A stretch of DNA of 47,971 nt from an uncultured Saprospiraceae bacterium (GTDB lineage Bacteria > Bacteroidota > Bacteroidia > Chitinophagales > Saprospiraceae): positions 1 to 47,971 of the forward strand of contig CALGLU010000073.1 of the NCBI GenBank assembly GCA_937959275.1, written 5' to 3'. Positions 42,831 to 47,971 of the stretch are shown here, piece by piece (within the stretch, counting starts at the first letter, position 1; the number at the start of each line of letters is the position of its first letter). The position numbers were made by a program, and so were the translations under genes. The notes beneath the pieces are model-generated. The model saw only the letters and a list, made by a program, of their open reading frames with translations, made no database searches and was not told where the DNA came from.

Positions 42831-42880
42831 AGGAATTCCCAAGCTTGACCAAAGAGAGAGATTGGTTAGCCCGCTTTCTA
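42831..42880 (-). repeat. dispersed intergenic repeat family C, copy 3 (reverse orientation)
   Basis: GGAATTCCCAAGCTTGACC and GATTGGTTAGCCC reproduce, in reverse complement, parts of the repeat at 4556-4728 (GGGCTTACCAATC and GGTCTAGCTTAGGAATCC), in matching order. It lies 29 bp after the metZ stop. The remaining DNA up to the next gene (43009) holds no further gene that I can see. Confidence 0.65.
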
Positions 42881-43008
42881 ATCTGAAGTCGAAAACTTCA
42901 GAAATCCATCTTTAAGACGGAGCGGTTCGCACCCCAATAATTTAGATTATCGATACCTTATTTATTTTCTACTCTAAATTTTTTATAGCTTTAAATAAAA
43001 CAAATAAG

Positions 43009-43497
43009 ATGACACAACTCGACTGGTCTGAATTTAAAACACGCATAGCCCTTAAAGCTTCTAAAGAAACAATTTTGGACTATTGGTCTAGCCAAGATAA
43101 TCTCGAAAAATGGTTTTTAAGCTTGGCACAATTTTATACTCCTGATGGCGCAACAAAAGAAAGATTGGATCAAATGGCTAGTGGAGATCGGTATAAATGG
43201 ATGTGGCATGGTAGTGATATTGTAACAGAAGGAGAAGTTATAGAGGTGAACAATGCCGTCATCAAATTTACATTCGTAGGCTGTATTGTGTCTGTTAGTG
43301 TGAATGAAGATCGTGGAGAACAAATACTTGAATTAGTGCAAAGTGAAATTGCACTTGATGATACGTCACGTATGAATAATTACGTTGGCTGTACACGAGG
43401 CTGGACTTTTTATATGACAAACCTAAAATCAATTTTGGAAGGTGGCATTGATTTAAGGAATAGAAATATAGAATTGGTGGATGTTATTAATACGTGA
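43009..43497 (+). CDS. SRPBCC/START-like domain protein (AHSA1-type)
   Basis: The 162-residue protein is a single-domain START-like (SRPBCC) fold. The opening I-A-L-K-A-S-K-E-T-I-L-D-Y-W-S-S-Q-D-N-L-E-K-W-F follows the usual A-x-x-E-x-V-W-x-x-x-T-x-x-x-x-x-W pattern. The closing R-G-W-T-F-Y-M-T-N-L-K-S-I-L-E-G-G-I-D-L-R is the family's C-terminal helix, common in Bacteroidota members. The fold binds hydrophobic ligands, but the ligand is unknown. It has no signal peptide and is cytoplasmic. It is a single gene between two repeats. Confidence 0.85.
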   Translation: MTQLDWSEFKTRIALKASKETILDYWSSQDNLEKWFLSLAQFYTPDGATKERLDQMASGDRYKWMWHGSDIVTEGEVIEVNNAVIKFTFVGCIVSVSVNEDRGEQILELVQSEIALDDTSRMNNYVGCTRGWTFYMTNLKSILEGGIDLRNRNIELVDVINT

Positions 43498-43592
43498 TAT
43501 GTTTTTTAACCCATTCTTCAATTAATAATAAATAATAGGAGAACGGATACTCAATAACATAACAGGTCGCGCTACCTAATTTGATAGCGCGA

Positions 43593-43629
43593 CTAGTGGT
43601 CTGTCAAGTTTATCTTGACAGACCACTAG
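43593..43629. repeat. 37-bp palindrome (family B solo copy), perfect 16-bp arms
   Basis: CTAGTGGTCTGTCAAG at 43593-43608 and its exact reverse complement at 43614-43629 enclose TTTAT. It is identical to the copy at 12462-12498 apart from one base there. It is immediately preceded by another perfect hairpin, GTCGCGCTA/TAGCGCGAC (43566-43574 and 43585-43593). The pair lies between convergent genes and could act as a bidirectional terminator. Confidence 0.85.
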
Positions 43630-43672
43630 TATGCAAGATTATTTTAATGTAGTGATTTTCGTGTTAAGGTAA

Positions 43673-44056
43673 TCAAATGGTTCCACTGAATACACAATTC
43701 TCTTTCTCCCCATCGGTTTCTATATCTACTTCAAATTCCAATGTAGAACCCAGGAATTCTCCTTTTGAGCTTGTTTTTACTTCAATACCAAGAAATTCAA
43801 CTGTTTGTTCTGGGACTTCAAAAGTACAGCCATCAAGATCAACATCGAAAGAAGAACCATCTTGATCTACTATTGTTAATCTATTGCCATTTGCGCTCAC
43901 TGTAAGTGCAGTAGGCCCTTCGGTTTGAGGATTCGAACAAGTAGAACTCCCACTATAAGTGCCTTCCAACATTGAGGCAATACAATCACTTTCATCGTCT
44001 CCACATGATATAGCGAATAGAGATAAAGTGACTAAAAATAAAAATATCTTTGTCAT
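43673..44056 (-). CDS. small lipoprotein of unknown function
   Basis: The 127-residue protein has a lipoprotein signal peptide with the lipobox L-F-A-I-S-C, so C18 would be the lipidated residue, followed by G-D-D-E. The mature part (about 108 residues) is beta-rich and acidic, with cysteines near residues 25, 36, 77 and 121 in a pattern that could form disulfides. It resembles small lipocalin-like or beta-barrel lipoproteins of Bacteroidota by eye, but no family is certain. It is a single gene, convergent with the SRPBCC gene across the palindromic repeat. Confidence 0.7.
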   Translation of the reverse strand: MTKIFLFLVTLSLFAISCGDDESDCIASMLEGTYSGSSTCSNPQTEGPTALTVSANGNRLTIVDQDGSSFDVDLDGCTFEVPEQTVEFLGIEVKTSSKGEFLGSTLEFEVDIETDGEKENCVFSGTI

Positions 44057-44218
44057 AATTTAAAATTGTTTATTAAATAAAAAGCTACCAGAATCATGCT
44101 TATTGATCACATGGTAAATAGAATTAATTGTTATTAGATATAAAGATGTCTTCCTTGTGTTAACGATTAAATTGATAGATTCTGTGGAGCAAAAGTAATA
44201 ATTCTAAGCAGTGTTTAC

Positions 44219-45145
44219 TCATTTCACTAAATATAAATCCATCCATTTTACCATTGCCTCTATCACCTCATCCCGATTTACCTCATTCAGCATCTCATGC
44301 CGCCCATTTGGATATAAGGTACACTGGATATCTTTGATACCAGCTTTCTTATATTTTTCAAAGACTTCAGTAACGCCTTTGCCAAAATCTCCCACAGGAT
44401 CTCGATCTCCAGCAAAAAGATAAATAGCTAAGTCCTTAGATGTCGAATTAAATGCCTCTGCTTTGTTAATTCTTTTTACGCCTTGTAGTAAATCAATCCA
44501 AAATCCGCTTGTAAACGTTTTGCTACACATCGGGTCAGCGACATAGGCATCGGCGACTGCTTCATCCCTTGTAATCCAATCTGCCTGAGTTCGCATAGGC
44601 GCAAATTCTTTATTAAATTTTCCAAAAGATAAGCCACGCAAAAATTCACTTCTTGTTTTTCGACCATGAATACCAGCTAATAATTTTGCAAGCATTTGTC
44701 CTACATTTCCTAGAACTCCAGGATCTCCAGCTGTACCTGATAAGATCACACCATGTATTCTGTCAGTGTTATTTGAAATGTAATCTCTAGCCAATAGTGA
44801 ACCCATGCTATGCCCAAGTATAAATAAAGGCTTGTCTGGATACGCTTTTCTGATCAACTCATTGAACTGTTGTAAATCACTCTGCGTATCTTCCCAAAAA
44901 TCACCATCATCAAAATAGCCAATGTTGTCATAGCCCGCAGCAGTCTTACCATGACCGCGATGATCATTCGCATAAAGCGCAAATCCTAGAGGTACTAGAT
45001 CTTTTGCTAAACGCTCATACCGCGCTGCATGCTCACCCATGCCATGCATAATCTGTATCACAGCCTTAGGCTCAGCATCAGCCCATTTAAAATAATGAAT
45101 CGACTTACCTCCGGTACCAATAAACTGATTTTCTACAAGATTCAT
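44219..45145 (-). CDS. alpha/beta hydrolase, monoacylglycerol-lipase-like
   Basis: From the ATG at 45145 the protein has 308 residues and begins M-N-L-V-E-N-Q-F. Earlier in-frame ATGs lie in the upstream DoxX gene. Motifs are Q-I-M-H-G-M-G-E-H-A-A-R-Y (oxyanion region), N-D-H-R-G-H-G-K-T, the nucleophile elbow G-H-S-M-G-S, the acid in F-A-G-D-R-D-P-V and the histidine in N-G-R-H-E-M. These fit the Hydrolase_4/monoacylglycerol-lipase subgroup, which acts on lipid or carboxylic esters. It has no signal peptide. The ATG overlaps the stop of the DoxX gene (ATGA), so the two are translationally coupled. Confidence 0.9.
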   Translation of the reverse strand: MNLVENQFIGTGGKSIHYFKWADAEPKAVIQIMHGMGEHAARYERLAKDLVPLGFALYANDHRGHGKTAAGYDNIGYFDDGDFWEDTQSDLQQFNELIRKAYPDKPLFILGHSMGSLLARDYISNNTDRIHGVILSGTAGDPGVLGNVGQMLAKLLAGIHGRKTRSEFLRGLSFGKFNKEFAPMRTQADWITRDEAVADAYVADPMCSKTFTSGFWIDLLQGVKRINKAEAFNSTSKDLAIYLFAGDRDPVGDFGKGVTEVFEKYKKAGIKDIQCTLYPNGRHEMLNEVNRDEVIEAMVKWMDLYLVK

Positions 45146-45516
45146 AACGTATAATAATATGCCCACGCCAGCATGACAAGCTGTAAGGGGAGTCTGATCA
45201 ATAAAAATTTCTGGCTGATCTTCATCCCGGCACCTTTTGACGTATACATATACCAATTCGCAGGAAAGACAGCAATCAATAATGCAAAGATGCCCCACGC
45301 AGCCATCACTCGCGTCTGCGGAATCCATAAGCCGATCCCACCCAATATTTCAGCAACACCGACAATGACATTGATTGGCTTCTTCCATTTTTGAAGTGCT
45401 GGAGGCGTGATCTTATAAAAGAACCAAGCTTTTCTAAAATGGGAAATGCCAGCATAAATAAAGAAGCCACTAAAAATGACCAGAAGAATGTAAAACGCAA
45501 TGTCGGTAAGCGGCAT
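45142..45516 (-). CDS. DoxX-family membrane protein
   Basis: The 124-residue protein has four predicted membrane helices. The first is A-F-Y-I-L-L-V-I-F-S-G-F-F-I-Y-A-G. It is followed by I-S-H-F-R-K-A-W-F-F-Y-K-I-T-P-P, then V-G-V-A-E-I-L-G-G-I-G-L-W-I-P and P-A-N-W-Y-M-Y-T. The A-G-x-x-H-F and V-G-x-x-E-I-L-G-G-x-x-L patterns are the DoxX signature. DoxX-like proteins are linked to redox or thiosulfate metabolism in some bacteria, but the role here is unknown. The gene lies 1 nt after the membrane-protein gene upstream and overlaps the hydrolase by 4 nt. Confidence 0.87.
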   Translation of the reverse strand: MPLTDIAFYILLVIFSGFFIYAGISHFRKAWFFYKITPPALQKWKKPINVIVGVAEILGGIGLWIPQTRVMAAWGIFALLIAVFPANWYMYTSKGAGMKISQKFLLIRLPLQLVMLAWAYYYTL

Positions 45517-45517
45517 A

Positions 45518-46021
45518 TTATTTAAATAATTGTTTGGAGCCTATCCGAATGACAAAGAATAGAACAGCAAGGATGATGAGTACGGTGTAGAAAGGCATGT
45601 AGCTAAAAATAACAATACGAGTTTTATCTAAAAACCACATCACACTCAGCACCGCACCAATAATGAGTAACAATCCACCTAGCCGATTAAAGCCGGGGAT
45701 GTCTTCAAAACAGGTGTTTTTCCGAATGAGAAATAAGGTCAATACCATAATTAAAATCGGAACGATCTGCGAAAACATGTCTGCCTCAAAAATGGATCTA
45801 CGCTCAAATAAAAACAGATATACATTTAAGGTAATGGCAAAAATCCCTGGTACACAAGCTAAAAACATCAATACAGAATACAGATATTTCCATGGCGTTA
45901 GGGCGGCTTCACCTTTTCCAAAAATCCCAGCTAATAAAGCCGTTAAGGGCAAACACAAAAAGTATAATAAAATGATCGATGGATTTTGAGAACATAAATC
46001 CAAAAACTCTTGAAGCGTCAT
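45518..46021 (-). CDS. polytopic membrane protein of unknown function
   Basis: I place the start at the ATG at 46021, giving 167 residues from M-T-L-Q-E-F-L-D-L. An upstream in-frame extension to 46294 runs through a hexanucleotide repeat and shows no family similarity. Five hydrophobic stretches are seen (about 15-35, 45-67, 80-97, 108-125 and 133-155), so the product is a multi-pass membrane protein with few charged residues. No family is recognised. It heads a minus-strand operon with DoxX and the alpha/beta hydrolase, which suggests a shared lipid- or membrane-related job. Confidence 0.7.
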   Translation of the reverse strand: MTLQEFLDLCSQNPSIILLYFLCLPLTALLAGIFGKGEAALTPWKYLYSVLMFLACVPGIFAITLNVYLFLFERRSIFEADMFSQIVPILIMVLTLFLIRKNTCFEDIPGFNRLGGLLLIIGAVLSVMWFLDKTRIVIFSYMPFYTVLIILAVLFFVIRIGSKQLFK

Positions 46022-46111
46022 GGTTCTACTTTGCTTTAAAGGTAAGCAAGTTTGTAATATCAATTGCAATATCAATGACAATATCAATTTAGCTATATCA
46101 TCCTTATGAGC

Positions 46112-46255
46112 ATGAAGACGGTTGAAATCAAAATGAAAATGAAAATCAAAAGCAAAATCAAAATCAAAATGAAAAGCAAAATGAAAAGCAAAATGAAAAT
46201 GAAAATCAAAGTGAAAAGGAAAGCCTTGAACGTGATACTTAAAATAACGGTTTAA
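46112..46255 (+). CDS. possible Lys-rich alternating-repeat peptide ORF
   Basis: On the plus strand an ATG at 46112 opens a 47-residue frame. It begins M-K-T-V-E-I-K-M and then alternates Lys with Met, Ile, Ser or Val for about 30 residues, ending A-L-N-V-I-L-K-I-T-V. The repeat is hexanucleotide-based, so a K-x-K-x peptide is exactly what such DNA must encode. Coding is therefore uncertain. If made, the peptide would be strongly basic with an amphipathic beta-strand character. It has no visible promoter and no family match. The opposing strand carries the upstream region of the membrane-protein gene. Confidence 0.2.
   Translation: MKTVEIKMKMKIKSKIKIKMKSKMKSKMKMKIKVKRKALNVILKITV
46124..46219. 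repeat. degenerate hexanucleotide tandem repeat
   Basis: About sixteen 6-bp units of the types AAAATG, AAAATC and AAAAGC follow one another over about 95 bp. They lie 100 bp upstream of the start of the membrane-protein gene. The unit variants differ only in the last two bases. Hexamer units preserve reading frames, so length changes would not shift a frame. Confidence 0.85.
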
Positions 46256-46267
46256 AATGCCGCATTG

Positions 46268-46298
46268 TCCCGCCCTCGTTGGTCTCCGATCCAACGAG
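46268..46298. repeat. family A repeat, single hairpin unit
   Basis: CGCCCTCGTTGGTCTCCGAT followed by CCAACGAG matches the first hairpin of the 123-bp tandem units (stem CTCGTTGG/CCAACGAG at 46275-46298). It includes the adjoining CGCCC word found in those units. Only this part of the unit is preserved. A short hairpin CCGA-CGTAGG-TCGG follows near 46320. Confidence 0.75.
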
Positions 46299-46422
46299 TT
46301 CTTATTGTCTACACGTTGACCCGACGTAGGTCGGCATGTTTATATGATGTATGAATCATAAGGTTGAAACACTTCCTATGGACTTTTCTAACAACCCAAA
46401 AAACGTACACGATCAAATGTAT

Positions 46423-46444
46423 CTATGGACTATGGACTATGGAC
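46423..46444. repeat. heptanucleotide tandem repeat (CTATGGA, three units)
   Basis: CTATGGA is repeated three times without change, followed by C. It lies 14 bp downstream of the end of the 2-oxoglutarate dehydrogenase E2 gene. It is too short to interpret and may be a chance slippage tract. Confidence 0.7.
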
Positions 46445-46457
46445 AATTGACTTGACC

Positions 46458-47675
46458 CTATATATCCAGTAACAACTTCGTCGGATCTTCTAGTAACTCA
46501 ATTACTTTGACCAAGAATGTAACAGAGGAGCTGCCATCTATCACTCTATGGTCATAGGATAGCGCTAGATACATCATAGGTCTGATTTGTACTTCACCGT
46601 TAACAGCGATTGGCCGCTTTTTTATGGTGTGCATGCCTAAGATTGCTGACTGTGGGAGGTTAAGTATCGGGGTGCTCATCATTGATCCGAAAATGCCTCC
46701 ATTTGTAATCGTAAAGGTACCACCTGACATTTCATCAAGTGTGAGTTTGCCGTCTCTCGCTTTTACTGCGAGGGCTTTTATTTTTTGCTCGATCTCTGCA
46801 AAGTGCAAAGACTCAACATTGTGCACTGGAGGCACAACTAACCCCGTTGGAGTCGATATGGCAACTGAAATGTCTACATAATCATGGTAGATAAGCTCAT
46901 TCTCATCAAGTTGTGCATTGATCTGAGGCATCTCCATCAGGACTTTTGCGCATGCTTTTGCGAATAAGGACATAAAGCCAAGCTTGATGCCATATTTTTC
47001 TACAAATTTTTCTTGGTAGGTCTTGCGCAGTGCCATGATATTCGTCAAGTCTACTTCATTAAAAGTAGTCAGCATTGCTGTACTATTCTTAGCTGTGACG
47101 AGCCTCGATGCAATGGTTCGGCGCATGCGGGACATTTTTTCTCGCCGTGTGTCTCTACTAAAGGCTTTGCTTGGTATACTTGCGGCAACTGGAGCTGGAG
47201 TTGCAGGAGCTGGCGCGGCTTTTGTTTTTGATGCTTGGACTGCATCTTCTTTGGTGATGCGCCCGTCTTTGCCTGTCCCTTGTATGTCACCTGGATTTAA
47301 GTCATTTTCTCTAATAATCTTAGCTGCAGCAGGAGAAGGATGGCCACCGGTTGCGCCGCTAGCTGGTGCTGGACTGTCTGCGACTGCGGGCGTCTCTGCA
47401 GGGCTGGCTGGCTCTGCTTGCCCTTCAGGGGCGGCCATGCTTGTGTCAATTGTGGCAACAACAAACCCGATTTCGATATCATCACCTTCTTTGGAGATGT
47501 GGACGAGTTTACCCGCTGCTTCTGCTGGAAATTCTAGTGTGGCTTTGTCAGATTCAAATTCGCAGATGGGCTGATCTATGGCTACATAACCACCATCCTC
47601 TATTAACCATTGAGAAAGTGTCACTTCTGTGATTGATTCTCCAATAGTCGGTACTTTCATTTCAACTAATGCCAT
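46458..47675 (-). CDS. odhB: dihydrolipoyllysine-residue succinyltransferase, E2 of 2-oxoglutarate dehydrogenase
   Basis: The 405-residue protein has the E2 layout. An N-terminal lipoyl domain carries the lipoylated lysine in E-S-D-K-A-T-L-E near residue 44. An Ala/Pro-rich linker follows (about 85-110). The peripheral E3-binding domain has [12 protein letters not shown]. The C-terminal acyltransferase domain ends with the catalytic S-Y-D-H-R-V-I-D-G. The opening [11 protein letters not shown] is typical of the succinyl-transferring type (sucB/odhB). It feeds the TCA cycle. The E1 gene (odhA/sucA), usually adjacent upstream, is not seen within the 296 bases left in the window. An ISAs1-like element sits there instead. 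Confidence 0.93.
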   Translation of the reverse strand: MALVEMKVPTIGESITEVTLSQWLIEDGGYVAIDQPICEFESDKATLEFPAEAAGKLVHISKEGDDIEIGFVVATIDTSMAAPEGQAEPASPAETPAVADSPAPASGATGGHPSPAAAKIIRENDLNPGDIQGTGKDGRITKEDAVQASKTKAAPAPATPAPVAASIPSKAFSRDTRREKMSRMRRTIASRLVTAKNSTAMLTTFNEVDLTNIMALRKTYQEKFVEKYGIKLGFMSLFAKACAKVLMEMPQINAQLDENELIYHDYVDISVAISTPTGLVVPPVHNVESLHFAEIEQKIKALAVKARDGKLTLDEMSGGTFTITNGGIFGSMMSTPILNLPQSAILGMHTIKKRPIAVNGEVQIRPMMYLALSYDHRVIDGSSSVTFLVKVIELLEDPTKLLLDI

Positions 47676-47735
47676 AATTTCAGCTATTTTAATTATTATT
47701 TTAGACTCGTCTAATTATTTATGTGTTTTACTGTG

Positions 47736-47768
47736 TAAATATAGTAACTATTCGATTAGCAATCAAAA
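47736..47768 (-). promoter_or_regulatory. possible promoter of odhB
   Basis: On the minus strand TTTTG (47764-47768) is followed after 20 nt by TATATTTA (47736-47743), one mismatch from the TAnnTTTG consensus with normal spacing. The ATG lies about 60 nt downstream. If real, odhB is transcribed on its own. Confidence 0.4.
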
Positions 47769-47831
47769 TGGGGACATTGAAGGTTAGACCGCCCTTCTTT
47801 GAACTCCGATCAGCCATCATCCCCTGCGCCC

Positions 47832-47971
47832 CAGGGCTGCACAGTACTAAATTTAACATATGATTATTATTTACATATTATGTATAATTTTAATATGTTT
47901 GTCTAAAAATATGAAATCTTTAGTCTCCTTTCTTTCATTAATTCCTGATCATCGTCGAGCACAAGGACAAA
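47832..47971 (+). mobile_element. start of an ISAs1-like insertion sequence (cut by window end)
   Basis: CAGGGCTGCACAGTACTAA at 47832-47850 looks like a terminal inverted repeat placed shortly before a transposase start at 47911. The 61 coding bases of the transposase resemble the N-terminus of ISAs1-family proteins. The other end of the element lies outside, so completeness and target duplication cannot be judged. Confidence 0.45.
47911..47971 (+). CDS. ISAs1-family transposase, N-terminal start only (3' end outside)
   Basis: The visible residues are MKSLVSFLSLIPDHRRAQGQ. The L-S-x-I-P-D-x-R-R-x-x-G-x pattern is the hallmark of the N-terminal DDE_Tnp_1-associated segment of ISAs1-family transposases. 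Only 20 codons are present before the window ends, so the catalytic DDE domain cannot be seen. The start is a normal ATG after an AT-rich leader. Confidence 0.6.
   Translation, partial: MKSLVSFLSLIPDHRRAQGQ

Noticed and set aside
45146-45328. Upstream extension of the alpha/beta hydrolase into the DoxX gene
   Set aside because: The frame overlaps the DoxX coding sequence entirely. The coupled ATGA start at 45145 is typical and precedes the conserved domain.
46022-46294. N-terminal extension of the membrane-protein frame through the hexamer repeat
   Set aside because: The added residues are F-H-F-D repeats dictated by the hexamer DNA and show no membrane or family features. The ATG at 46021 fits a membrane protein with a hydrophobic start.
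1-47971. tRNA, rRNA or replication origin
   Set aside because: I saw no convincing tRNA cloverleaf, rRNA segment, DnaA-box cluster or dnaA/dnaN context. A tRNA scan would settle this.

Overview
The window reads as one AT-rich chromosomal segment of a Bacteroidota bacterium, most probably a member of the Saprospiraceae or a close relative. This rests on gene content. There is a type IX secretion system (T9SS) plug protein, a secreted protein with a typical T9SS C-terminal sorting domain, secreted proteins with dockerin-like, GEVED, thrombospondin-3 and Asp-box (BNR) repeats, and an ECF sigma factor of the Bacteroidota type. Bacteroidota-style promoter elements (TAnnTTTG) are also visible. No tRNA or rRNA gene was seen.

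Layout. 1-1157: end of an OmpA-domain protein and a DUF547 protein. 1170-2480: an apparently intact IS110-family element on the minus strand, with a structured non-coding 5' flank that is the expected place for its bridge RNA. 2605-4554: an AlkC/AlkD-type DNA alkylation-repair protein and a secreted dockerin-like protein, each followed by a copy of an intergenic repeat. 4779-8437: a large secreted Asp-box propeller protein, then a 122-123 bp tandem repeat array. 8477-12465: prfA, and a secreted protein with the swivel and nucleotide-binding domains of glucan-water-dikinase-like enzymes. 12466-16827: a palindromic element, a 39-codon ORF with its own terminator, a helical hypothetical protein, an ECF sigma factor with a short partner, rlmF, and a 169-bp inverted-repeat element. 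16960-20969: a tight plus-strand operon (RsbU-like phosphatase, TPR/SHOCT protein, CBS protein, Omp85 protein). 21011-30331: minus-strand genes, namely two secreted proteins, an MscS channel, a TlpA-like thioredoxin, three amidohydrolase paralogues and metF. 30486-35353: a fragment of a 3-methyladenine glycosylase, the T9SS plug protein and a second Asp-box protein. 35678-41409: a UbiA prenyltransferase, TolC plus membrane-fusion protein, a TIGR04282 glycosyltransferase, a HAD hydrolase and RecX. 41444-42802: promoter, SAM-I riboswitch and metZ, the best-defined regulatory unit here. 43009-47675: small proteins, a lipase/DoxX/membrane-protein operon and the 2-oxoglutarate dehydrogenase E2 gene. 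47832-47971: the start of an ISAs1-like element cut by the window edge.

Themes. Methionine and one-carbon metabolism appears twice (metF; SAM riboswitch-metZ). T9SS secretion appears as machinery (plug) and cargo. The intergenic space carries at least four families of dispersed hairpin-forming repeats. The most unusual items are: the amidohydrolase triplet in which only the middle member keeps the metal-binding histidines; the secreted dikinase-like protein; the 170-bp inverted-repeat elements with 37-bp palindromic derivatives; the small ORF with its own terminator; and a hexanucleotide repeat that encodes an alternating Lys/hydrophobic peptide. All family assignments were made by eye from motifs.
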